From positions 20,175 to 84,174 of the forward strand of contig JAKIUY010000005.1 of assembly GCA_021647315.1 (NCBI GenBank): a DNA stretch of 64,000 bases, written 5' to 3'. Numbering within the stretch: position 1 is the stretch's first letter; each line of letters opens with the position of its first letter. This stretch comes from Victivallaceae bacterium (GTDB lineage: Bacteria > Verrucomicrobiota > Lentisphaeria > Victivallales > Victivallaceae). The notes beneath the pieces are model-generated. The model made no database searches, was not told where the DNA came from, and saw nothing but the letters and a program-made list of their open reading frames with translations. The translations under genes and the position numbers were made by a program. Of the stretch, positions 43,561-52,027 are shown piece by piece.

Positions 43561-43686
43561 GAACATAACCGGCTTTGCCGGAACTAATAAAAACAAAAAA
43601 CGTCAGCCGCAAATGCACGAATAAAAAACAAAAATAGTTAGTCAGCGAATTTTACAAATGAAATAATTACGCAGGAGAGGAGAATT
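43561..43686. repeat. Second copy of the 70-bp CCGGC repeat
   Basis: 43558-43630 repeats 4833-4905: ACATAACCGGCTTTGCCGG, GGAACTAATAAAAA and ATGCACGAAT in the same order. It separates the heptosyltransferase and substrate genes. The substrate has its own GCAGGAGAGGAGAATT ribosome site. Confidence 0.6.
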
Positions 43687-46600
43687 ATGAGTTTTACTCG
43701 CATAGTCAGTGGAGGAGTAATCGCTAATAATGAAACTGTTGCAGACGGTACGCAGATGGTTTCATCCGGTGGAATGACAAACAATATCACTATCAATTAC
43801 CTAGGATTGCAAAACATTGCAGCCAACGGTGTAGCGAGCAGCACTACAATTAACAGCGGGGGATATCAACATGTTTTATCCGGCGGTATAGCAAAAACTA
43901 CCACCATTAACTACGGAGGGTATCAAACAGTTTCTCCAAACGGTATAGCGACTGACACCACTATCAACTTCGGAGCCACCCAGTATGTTTCATCCGGTGG
44001 CACAACGATTAGGAACACCATTAATTCAGCTGGCTATCAACATATTTCATCCGGTGGAATTGCTGACAGCACCACTATCAACAACGATGGAAATCAAGAT
44101 ATTTCCAGCGGTGGCAGGGCGACAAATACTGTAATTGATGTTGGCGGTTATCAGACAATTAATTCTGGCGGCACGGCAACCAGTACTACCATTCTTTCTG
44201 GCGGCAGACAGGTTATCGCTTCTGGCGGCACTGCCTTAACAATTGACCAGCAGGCCGGTGGCATTATTATTACAAATACCGGAGCAACCATCATCGACGG
44301 CACCAATACGCGCAGTGATGGGCATAGTAAGTTTTCCATTGTCAACGGCATTGCCAGTAATTTTTTAATAACCAGTGGCGGGTATTTTTATCTGTTAAGC
44401 TGGCATTCCGCAATCAATACCATGATCAATGCCGGCAGCCAGTACATTTCATCTGGAGGTGTGGCTGACAGTACCATTATTAACGATAAAGGTTATCAAA
44501 TAATTAATTCAGGCGGTATAGCGATCAGTACCACGATTAATTCCGGGGGGGGGCAGTCGACCTTATCAGGCGGTATAGCGACCAGCACCACGATTAATTC
44601 TGGCGGTTCTCAGTCAATATTCTCCGGCGGTATGGTAGCCAGTACTACCATTCTGTCCGGCGGCAGACAGCTTATTACTTCTGGCGGCACTGCATCAATA
44701 ATCGACCAGCAGGCCGGTGGCGTAATTATTGCCAATACCGGAGCAACTCTAACCGATGGTACTAACAGGCGCAGTGACGGACATAGTGCATTTTCCATTG
44801 TCAGTGGCACTGCCAGTAATTTTTTATTGGAAAGTGACGGACAATTAATAGTATCCAGTGGACATTCCGCAATTAATACCATGATCAACTCAGGTGGGTA
44901 TCAGCAGATTCACGCCGGCGGGACTGCCAATAGTACCATCATAAATTCCGAAGGAGCGCAGGTGGTTTCCGGCTCCGCAACTAATGTCACCGTCAACGCT
45001 ACCGGACTTCAGGAAGTTTTCGGTATCACGACTGATACCATCGTCAACTCACAAGGTAATCAACGAATCTATTCCGGTGGGATCGCAAGCAGTGCCACCA
45101 TTAATTCCGGCGGAATACAGCATGTCGAAAACGCTGGAATCGCGACCAATACTACTCTCAACTCCAGCGGTTCCATCTATGTTTCTTCCGGCGGAAATTT
45201 AAGCGGTGAATTAATGGTTAACGGCGGAACAGTGATAACTGATACAATTGTTAATATGAGTAATGCATCAGACCGGCTTTACCTCAATGGCAATGCAAAT
45301 CTAACTGACGCGGCAATTTCTTTGACCGGCGGTGGAAGTCTCTATATCCATGGAGTTAATAATATTGCCGGGGATATAACCGTCAACAATGCCGGATTCC
45401 TTAATTTTAACCTTGAAACATTCTCTTTACCTAATACGGTCGCTATGCTTACCGATTTCACAGATGTGAGTGTCTCAACTTTTAATTTAACCACTGACAG
45501 TTCAAACAATGCCGTCGGCAGTTACATGCTGGCAAACAATGCTACGGTATTTGACAATATAATAACCATTTATGATGGGCTGGAAGAACTGGGTGATCTG
45601 AGTCTGACAAATTCTGTGATAGGGACAGATCAAATTGTTTACACGCTGAATATAATCAGTAATATGTTGAATTTTAATATTGATATTGATGATGTCGCAC
45701 CAGGAATACCAACCGGTCTGACCGACAGTGTTAATGATACCGATGCTGAACTTGACTGGGATGATGCTATTGATGACCTTTCCGGGGTCAAAGAGTATAT
45801 AGTTGAATACTCAGTCAACAGTAATTTCAGCGGAGCAATATCAGAAACCGTAATCGCCAGTGAACTGAATCTCAGTGGCTTAAATGATAACGATTACCAT
45901 TGGCGGGTTAAAACCATCGACAATGCAGACAATGAATCAGGCTGGAGTGCTGTAAATATATTTACAATTGATACCCCCGACACTCAAGCACCAAGCTTGC
46001 CGTCCAATTTGACTCAGCAGGTTAACGGTTCAGAGGCAACCCTTGACTGGAATGATTCAACCGACAATAAATCCGGGGTCAAGGAGTATGGAGTTGAGTA
46101 TTCAGTCAATCCAGATTTCAGCAGCGCAATAATCCAAACAGTTGCCACCAGTGATTTGGAACTTAACGGGTTAGCTGACGGCACCTATTACTGGCGTGTC
46201 AAAGCTGTTGATAATACAGCTAATGAATCCGAATGGTCGGTCGGCAGTAATATTATCGTTGATACTGCCGCTCCTTCAATACCGGATGGCTTAACTGACA
46301 CAGTAACTGGCGCAAAGACCACCCTTAACTGGGCTGACGCAAATGACAATGTAAGTGGAGTTAAAGAGTATCTTGTCGCCTATGCTGACAATGCCGGTTT
46401 TACCAATGCAACTGAACAGACCGTCACTGATAGCGAACTGGAGCTCAACGCCCTGCCCGGTGGTATCTATTACTGGCGGGTTAAAGCTGTAGATAATGCT
46501 GATAACAGTACAGATTGGAGTGCCGTCGACAGTTTCAGTCTGGATAATTCCTTTATTTCTGCAATCTTGATTGATATTTCTGTGCCATATTATACCCATA

Positions 46601-47265
46601 ATAACTATATTGGCATTGACGATATTTGTGATTATTATAAGTTTATCCCGAACAGCGATGGTGAATTTGATTTCAGCCTGACCGGGCTGTCAACAAAAAT
46701 AAAAGGCTCCATTGTCCATTACGATGCTACCCGTGATAAATACAAACGTATTGCAAATATGAAAACTGACAAAAAAACCGGTCTGCCAGAAATAAATAAT
46801 CTATTATTGCGTGACGGTGAGACCTATTATGCAGTAATTGAGTCAGCTAACAGAGGTAAGGGCAGATATAATACCGATTATACCCTTGAAATTGATGGTG
46901 AATATTTTCCAGCTGCAACCAATGATAATTCATGGCAGACGGCACAAGTCTTAACTGGTACACCGGTTGACGGTTGGGTCGGTTTCGGCGACAACAGTGA
47001 CTGGTATGAATTTGATCTGACATCAGCCGGAACGATTGACCTGAAACTGAGTAATCTCCAAAGTGATGCAAACATGAACCTATATTTTTATGATAATGCC
47101 AAGACTAAACTGAAAAGAGTCGGCAAAGCAAAACTGAAAGGCACCGTAGACGAACTGATTTCAGAAATGGCTGATGCCGGAACATATTACGCCGAGGTTC
47201 TGCCCGGTAAAAAGGCCAAAAACACCTCATACAATCTGGATATGGATATCACCTACAGTGTATAA
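43687..47265 (+). CDS. AIDA-type strand-loop-strand repeat protein with FN3 and PPC-like domains
   Basis: 1192 residues. Residues 1 to about 540 are strand-loop-strand repeats of roughly 19 residues (SGGIATSTTINSGG-like), the acceptor repeats of BAHT heptosyltransferases. Two near-identical 75-residue modules (IDQQAGG...TDGT...SDGHS) break the array at about 190-265 and 340-400. Three FN3-like domains follow (about 668-760, 764-856, 858-955; YYWRVKAVDN), then two PPC-like beta domains (957-1075, 1076-1190). There is no N-terminal signal peptide and no beta-barrel translocator, so secretion must use another route, perhaps a C-terminal signal. A glycosylated surface or extracellular adhesin is inferred. 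Confidence 0.85.
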   Translation: MSFTRIVSGGVIANNETVADGTQMVSSGGMTNNITINYLGLQNIAANGVASSTTINSGGYQHVLSGGIAKTTTINYGGYQTVSPNGIATDTTINFGATQYVSSGGTTIRNTINSAGYQHISSGGIADSTTINNDGNQDISSGGRATNTVIDVGGYQTINSGGTATSTTILSGGRQVIASGGTALTIDQQAGGIIITNTGATIIDGTNTRSDGHSKFSIVNGIASNFLITSGGYFYLLSWHSAINTMINAGSQYISSGGVADSTIINDKGYQIINSGGIAISTTINSGGGQSTLSGGIATSTTINSGGSQSIFSGGMVASTTILSGGRQLITSGGTASIIDQQAGGVIIANTGATLTDGTNRRSDGHSAFSIVSGTASNFLLESDGQLIVSSGHSAINTMINSGGYQQIHAGGTANSTIINSEGAQVVSGSATNVTVNATGLQEVFGITTDTIVNSQGNQRIYSGGIASSATINSGGIQHVENAGIATNTTLNSSGSIYVSSGGNLSGELMVNGGTVITDTIVNMSNASDRLYLNGNANLTDAAISLTGGGSLYIHGVNNIAGDITVNNAGFLNFNLETFSLPNTVAMLTDFTDVSVSTFNLTTDSSNNAVGSYMLANNATVFDNIITIYDGLEELGDLSLTNSVIGTDQIVYTLNIISNMLNFNIDIDDVAPGIPTGLTDSVNDTDAELDWDDAIDDLSGVKEYIVEYSVNSNFSGAISETVIASELNLSGLNDNDYHWRVKTIDNADNESGWSAVNIFTIDTPDTQAPSLPSNLTQQVNGSEATLDWNDSTDNKSGVKEYGVEYSVNPDFSSAIIQTVATSDLELNGLADGTYYWRVKAVDNTANESEWSVGSNIIVDTAAPSIPDGLTDTVTGAKTTLNWADANDNVSGVKEYLVAYADNAGFTNATEQTVTDSELELNALPGGIYYWRVKAVDNADNSTDWSAVDSFSLDNSFISAILIDISVPYYTHNNYIGIDDICDYYKFIPNSDGEFDFSLTGLSTKIKGSIVHYDATRDKYKRIANMKTDKKTGLPEINNLLLRDGETYYAVIESANRGKGRYNTDYTLEIDGEYFPAATNDNSWQTAQVLTGTPVDGWVGFGDNSDWYEFDLTSAGTIDLKLSNLQSDANMNLYFYDNAKTKLKRVGKAKLKGTVDELISEMADAGTYYAEVLPGKKAKNTSYNLDMDITYSV

Positions 47266-47474
47266 AAAAGGCTTTCACCAGAACTTCCACCAGGGTTTTG
47301 TTGGCAGATAAAAAGATTCACTCATTTCCTGGGCAAACTCAACTTTCGAGATGGAATTTCTTTTATACTGTCAGTCGGAGCAGGTAAAATATTTATTCTT
47401 GTTTCCCCATTCAAAATTCGATGTTCTGATGTTCGATGTTGGACGTTCCCTCCCCGTCTCCTGGACTCCGTTTC

Positions 47475-48590
47475 TCAGCTTCCCAGACACGGATCCCAGT
47501 CTTTGAAAATTACCTTAAGTCCTTCATGGGCTAAATCTTCACTGACCTGTTCGACTGAACATGAATCGTTGACCGTAAATTGCCCGAGATCCTGTTTGCG
47601 TTGTTCTTCATCATAATAACCGCCCGGCACTACCTGTGAAGCAGCACTGACATGACTGGCACAGTTTCTGGCAGAAAGTGCCCGGAACTGGTGTGATTCA
47701 CGCGTTGAAATATAGAGGTCGGCCTCATGAAAGAATAGCCTGAAGGCCAACATCAACTGTTCAAGTTCAGCTTCATTTACCGGTGCTAAAGGATCAAAGC
47801 CTCCTTCTACCGGAGTAATTCGCGGGAAAGAAAATTGTATTTTGCTACGCCAGAATTTTTTTCTGAGCCACAGACCATGCGCTGCGAGCGAAACCGCTTC
47901 ACTTCGCCAATTATACAGCCCCAGCAGGGCACCAAGCCCAAGATTATAAAAACCGGCTTCGCCACCGGCAACCATTGCATCAAGCCGGGCTGAATAATCA
48001 CTTTTGGGCCCTTTCAGGTGAAGTTTTCCATAGGTTTCACGGTCATAAGTTTCCTGATAAAGCGTCAACCCGTGTACGCCGGCTTCAAATAAACGCCGGT
48101 AATCAGTCTGTGCCATCGGATAGATTTCAATGGAGATATATGAAAACATCTTTTTCAGTTCACTGACAATATCAACAAAATAGTCTACCGAGGCTCCTTT
48201 GGGATCTTCACCACTGACCAACAGCAAGCTGTTTATACCATAACTTTTAATAATTGCCGCCTCCTGCATAACTTCAGCTTTAGTAAGCCGCCGACGTTGA
48301 TGATCGCAATATGAAGTTCTAAACCCACAATAGAGGCAATCATTGATACAGAAATTTGAGACATAGAGCGGGGAGTATACCCGGACTGTTTTGCCAAAGT
48401 GCATCCGTTTTATCATGGCGGCTTTTTCCCGCATTGCCGGCATCAAGTCAGCGGCGGAGGGTGAAATAAAGTTAAGAAAATCGGTAAATGTTGAAGTTTG
48501 CGCCGCCAAGGAGCGTTCCGCATCACGTAGCGTTACCGACTCAAGATAACTTGTTATATTTTCTTCTGAATATTTACAATATGGAAACAT
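47475..48590 (-). CDS. thiH: 2-iminoacetate synthase (tyrosine lyase) for thiazole
   Basis: 371 residues, radical SAM/biotin-synthase-like barrel. YVSNFCINDCLYCGF near residue 82 gives the CxxxCxxC cluster ligands; LLLVSGEDP and SFPRITPVEGG are typical ThiH blocks. It cleaves tyrosine with S-adenosylmethionine to dehydroglycine and p-cresol, feeding thiazole synthesis with ThiG. This oxygen-sensitive route rather than ThiO suits an anaerobe. It lies downstream of thiG on the same strand but 385 bases away. thiS and thiF are not in this window. Confidence 0.92.
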   Translation of the reverse strand: MFPYCKYSEENITSYLESVTLRDAERSLAAQTSTFTDFLNFISPSAADLMPAMREKAAMIKRMHFGKTVRVYSPLYVSNFCINDCLYCGFRTSYCDHQRRRLTKAEVMQEAAIIKSYGINSLLLVSGEDPKGASVDYFVDIVSELKKMFSYISIEIYPMAQTDYRRLFEAGVHGLTLYQETYDRETYGKLHLKGPKSDYSARLDAMVAGGEAGFYNLGLGALLGLYNWRSEAVSLAAHGLWLRKKFWRSKIQFSFPRITPVEGGFDPLAPVNEAELEQLMLAFRLFFHEADLYISTRESHQFRALSARNCASHVSAASQVVPGGYYDEEQRKQDLGQFTVNDSCSVEQVSEDLAHEGLKVIFKDWDPCLGS

Positions 48591-48975
48591 AGTTAATTTA
48601 TGATTTAAGATTTTTGATTGATAATTTTCAACAACACCGGCTTTGCCGGAACAAATAAAAAACAGTTATACTTCAAACGGTTGAAATATTAGCTTTTTAC
48701 GCACCCTGACAACGCTGTTTCTGCCCTTTGTAAATTACAGGTTACTTCTAGTAGCCAATAACTTACAAAAAGCAGTCCAGCATTATCATCATCACGAAAA
48801 AAGTTAAGTTTCTTCCCGCTCAAAGTATAGTCATAATATTTCGCCATTTTTTGAAATATTATAGCAAAGCGAAAAGACGAAGTAAACAGTAAAAAAATAA
48901 CAGTTTATTGTTTCCGCTTCCGTAGCAACGCAGTTGCGGAGTTTGAAGCGGTACTAGCCCTCGGGTGCTACCCGA
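48591..48975. other. 385-bp thiG-thiH gap with palindromes
   Basis: Contains an AT repeat (GATTTTTGATTGATAATTTT near 48608, also found inside the folC start region), CCGGCTTTGCCGG (48637-48649), a CCGCTTC...GAAGCGG stem near 48915-48950 and TCGGGTGCTACCCGA just after the thiG stop. The latter may end thiG transcripts. No thiS-like small gene could be found. Confidence 0.5.
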
Positions 48976-49743
48976 TTAAATAATATTATCAAAGGTATTC
49001 TGTGGCGATGTGGCTGATGCCCGGTCAATAACGACGGCGGTACCGGCAGTTAACGCCAGTTCAGCAGCTTCAACCGCCAAAGCAAAGGCTCGTGCCATTT
49101 TTACCGGATCTCCGGCTGCGGCAATTGCCGTATTTACCAGCACCGCATCGGCACCCATCTCTATCGCCGCCGCCGCATGCGAAGGTAATCCTAGTCCGGC
49201 ATCAACAACAACTGGCACATTGGACTGTTCAATAATAATCTTCAGCATCGCCGAAGTCTGCAATCCCTGATTGCTGCCAATAGGCGCTCCCAATGGCATA
49301 ACAGCGTGAACGCCAACATCCTCAAGTCGTTTTGCCAGCACTGGATCAGCATTAATATAGGGCAATACCTTAAAACCCGCTTTAACCAGCTGTTCAGCCG
49401 CAATCAACGTTTCAATCGGATCCGGCAGCAGGTAATTTGGATCAGGATGAATTTCAAGTTTAATCCAATCATACCCCCCTGCCCGACCAAACTGGGCAAT
49501 CCGTACCGCTTCCGCGGCATTTCTCGCACCACTGGTGTTGAGCATAATTGTTACATCTTTATCAATTGCTGACAAAATATCATCTTGGCTGTCACCAACA
49601 TTAACCCGGCGCAAAGCAACCGTAACAAATTCAGAACCGGAGGCGGCAATTGCATCACGCAACACTGCCGTTGATGAAAACTTCCCAGTCCCAAGAAAAA
49701 GCCGACTGTTAAAAGTTTTTCCTGCTATAGTTAATTTATTCAT
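48976..49743 (-). CDS. thiG: Thiazole synthase
   Basis: 255 residues, complete TIM barrel of Thi[11 protein letters not shown] at the phosphate end, [17 protein letters not shown] with the Schiff-base lysine near 95, [12 protein letters not shown] and [19 protein letters not shown] are conserved landmarks, followed by [13 protein letters not shown]. It condenses deoxyxylulose phosphate, ThiS thiocarboxylate and dehydroglycine. Upstream is a nested hairpin repeat rather than a thiamine riboswitch; I see no THI box. Confidence 0.93.
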   Translation of the reverse strand: MNKLTIAGKTFNSRLFLGTGKFSSTAVLRDAIAASGSEFVTVALRRVNVGDSQDDILSAIDKDVTIMLNTSGARNAAEAVRIAQFGRAGGYDWIKLEIHPDPNYLLPDPIETLIAAEQLVKAGFKVLPYINADPVLAKRLEDVGVHAVMPLGAPIGSNQGLQTSAMLKIIIEQSNVPVVVDAGLGLPSHAAAAIEMGADAVLVNTAIAAAGDPVKMARAFALAVEAAELALTAGTAVVIDRASATSPQNTFDNII

Positions 49744-49778
49744 AATTTATATCCATATTATTGATCAAAAGTAACATA

Positions 49779-49836
49779 GGCGTCCCGCCTGTGTTTTACG
49801 TCCACCGGACGTACTGATTTTCTCAGGCGGGACGCC
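49779..49836. repeat. Nested 58-bp palindromic repeat
   Basis: Outer arms GGCGTCCCGCCTG (49779-49791) and CAGGCGGGACGCC (49824-49836) are perfect; inside, ACGTCC (49798-49803) pairs with GGACGT (49807-49812). It is followed by GAGCTACT, a tail shared with the other REP family. Lies between folC and thiG. Confidence 0.75.
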
Positions 49837-49924
49837 CGAGCTACTTTATTTATATAAAGCAAACAGATAATATTGCAGGGCTTTGATGAATAGCAAGAGC
49901 ATAGCAGTTATAATGCAGATATTT

Positions 49925-51256
49925 TTAAATATCAATAATCTCATCTTTAGAAACAAAGTGGGGTAATACTTCACCGGCGAGAAACAGTGAACCGGCAAAT
50001 AACCTCGGCTGATTTATTGACTGCTCCAATGCTTCGCTAAGCGAGTTAACGGCAATCGCCAGGGTATTTGAAATACTTTCAAGCATAATTCTCAATTCAT
50101 CGCCCGAATAGGTCTCCCGCCAGTCCGGTCCTGTGAGTGGCATAAAAATAAAGCTGTCCGCGACAGTGTCAAGCCCTGATAAAGCACCAATAACATCTTT
50201 ATCAGCAAACGCGGCGAAGATCACCGTAAACCTCTTACCCGGCATTGTTTCATTCAACGCCGCAATAAGTTTCTCTACACCATCAGGATTATGCGCCCCG
50301 TCAATCACCGTTCCGTCATTCAATATCTGTAAACGCCCCGGCCAACGAGCAGTTCTAATACCATCCAATGCAGTTTGCAGTTCAAAATCAAATTTCGTTG
50401 CAAGATATTCCAGCACCATAAAAACTAACTGACTGTTGCAACGTTGCATTGCCCCAGCCAAAGGAATGGTCAACTGATAGTTTTTTATAGCAAAACTCTG
50501 AAAATAGCCGTGATCAGAATTGAATGAAATATCAGAACATGCCAGATTATCGTCTACCCTAAAAAGTTCTGACTCCATTTCTTCACATTTATGGTTAATT
50601 ACAGTTAACACTTCTTCAGGCATTTTCGCCACAAAAACCGGTTTACCATGTTTTATAATCCCAGCTTTTTCGCCAGCAATCGCCGCCAGCGTATCGCCTA
50701 AATATTGCTGATGCTCCAAGGCAATCCCCGTAATAACCGAACAGTAAGGCGTCACAAAATTAGTTGCATCCAAACGTCCGCCCATGCCGGTTTCCCATAA
50801 CACAAAATCAACCTGTTGTTCTGCAAAATAGGTCGCGGCAATGACTGTGGAAAATTCAAAATAGGTCGGGCACCGCCCCCCCTCACGCATCTTGTCCGCC
50901 GCCGGACGCAGTCTATCAACTATGACAGTAAAATCATTTTCAGATATCCCCCGCCCGTTAATTCTAAAACGTTCACGTATCGAAATCAGATGTGGCGAAG
51001 AAAAGAAACCAACCTTAAAACCGACTGCCCGCAATGCCGCGCCAAGCATTGCGCCGCATGAACCTTTGCCATTACTGCCGGCAATATGGATAAAACGCAG
51101 CTGTTCATGCGGATTGCCGACAGCTGTAGCAAGTTCGCAGACCTGTTTTAGTCCCAGTTTGATGCCAAACATCTGTAGTTGATCAAGGTATTGTTCAGCC
51201 TGAATGAATTTTTGATTGATGATTTTAGATTGATGATTTTTTAGTTTATTAGACAT
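49925..51256 (-). CDS. folC: Folylpolyglutamate synthase / dihydrofolate synthase
   Basis: 443 residues, Mur ligase superfamily. HIAGSNGKGSC near residue 60 is the P-loop, FFSSPHLISIRERF and LWETGMGGRLDATN are FolC signatures, then GIALEHQQYLGDTLAAIAGEKAGI and IDGAHNPDGVEKL. It adds glutamate to folates (and perhaps to dihydropteroate) in the cytoplasm. The first 16 codons (NHQSKIINQK) are encoded by an ATC-AAT low-complexity repeat also present in the thiG-thiH gap, so the true start may be the later conserved part, but no better ATG with ribosome site is obvious. Confidence 0.9.
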   Translation of the reverse strand: MSNKLKNHQSKIINQKFIQAEQYLDQLQMFGIKLGLKQVCELATAVGNPHEQLRFIHIAGSNGKGSCGAMLGAALRAVGFKVGFFSSPHLISIRERFRINGRGISENDFTVIVDRLRPAADKMREGGRCPTYFEFSTVIAATYFAEQQVDFVLWETGMGGRLDATNFVTPYCSVITGIALEHQQYLGDTLAAIAGEKAGIIKHGKPVFVAKMPEEVLTVINHKCEEMESELFRVDDNLACSDISFNSDHGYFQSFAIKNYQLTIPLAGAMQRCNSQLVFMVLEYLATKFDFELQTALDGIRTARWPGRLQILNDGTVIDGAHNPDGVEKLIAALNETMPGKRFTVIFAAFADKDVIGALSGLDTVADSFIFMPLTGPDWRETYSGDELRIMLESISNTLAIAVNSLSEALEQSINQPRLFAGSLFLAGEVLPHFVSKDEIIDI

Positions 51257-51316
51257 TTTTTATATTTTTATAAGAGCCAATTAAAAAAAAATTGACTTTT
51301 GCCTGGTAATTGTTCA

Positions 51317-52027
51317 TTACACCTTCATTTCTCCAAGTTCATCGTGGATTGCCTGGTATTCCGTCATGTACCCTTTTAGCAGGTTCCAGAACTCATTTGA
51401 GTGGTTCTTATGTTCGATATGACATAGCTCGTGCAGGATTATGTAATCGACAACCTTCATCGGCAATTTCATCACATCCACATTGATTGAGATTTCATCA
51501 CCCAGACTACAACTGCCCCAGCGTTTATCAAGCCGCTTATAATGAACTTTGAACGGTCTAAGCCCAGTAATCTTCTGCCAATACTTGAAGCGTTTTGGTA
51601 ATTTTTCCTTAGCTTTCTCCATATAGAAACGCTTTAACCCGGCCAGTGCTGAATCCTGAAATTTGGCTATGTTCGTATTGCCGATTATCTCAAACTTACT
51701 GTACTTAAAAAGAACCCGCGCAATCTTGTAGTACCCTCTATCTACCGATTTCACTTCTGCAAAGTAACGTCGTCCCAGATAGATAATACGGCTTCCTGTA
51801 GCAATCTCTCCCACAAATTGATCGATCCCGTCTGCCACACTTTGCAGTTTCTCAATAATCCACCCAGAACGCATCAGGATCAATTTATCAGCTTTGCTGC
51901 CTGAAACCTTGGGCCCTTTGAGAACCACTCCTTCATTTGCCGACACTTCCACATAGTGATTAGCCAGCTCGCAAACCTTAACCGAATACTCAATATTCCT
52001 GGTGCCGTATTTAACCAATCTGTTCAT
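51317..52027 (-). CDS. YgjP-like (DUF45/M48-type) zinc metallopeptidase of the RM locus
   Basis: 236 residues from the ATG at 52027; a longer frame to 52069 overlaps hsdR more. The conserved C-terminal end has VVDYIILHELCHIEHKNHSNEFW (split here: HELCHIEH near 198, HxxxH+E zinc site). Such SprT/WLM-like proteins are frequently the neighbour of type I hsdR genes. Its stop-side follows hsdR by a 17-base overlap, indicating co-translation. Role in restriction is unknown; processing of HsdR or an anti-restriction factor would be speculation. Confidence 0.82.
   Translation of the reverse strand: MNRLVKYGTRNIEYSVKVCELANHYVEVSANEGVVLKGPKVSGSKADKLILMRSGWIIEKLQSVADGIDQFVGEIATGSRIIYLGRRYFAEVKSVDRGYYKIARVLFKYSKFEIIGNTNIAKFQDSALAGLKRFYMEKAKEKLPKRFKYWQKITGLRPFKVHYKRLDKRWGSCSLGDEISINVDVMKLPMKVVDYIILHELCHIEHKNHSNEFWNLLKGYMTEYQAIHDELGEMKV

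Noticed and set aside
43720..45200. Regular spacing of similar DNA words (about 57 bp), at first sight like a CRISPR or satellite array
   Set aside because: The repeats are imperfect, in frame in a long ORF, and encode 19-residue AIDA strand-loop-strand units.
48750..49760. TPP riboswitch expected upstream of thiG or thiH
   Set aside because: No THI-box like conserved words were seen; only palindromic repeats.
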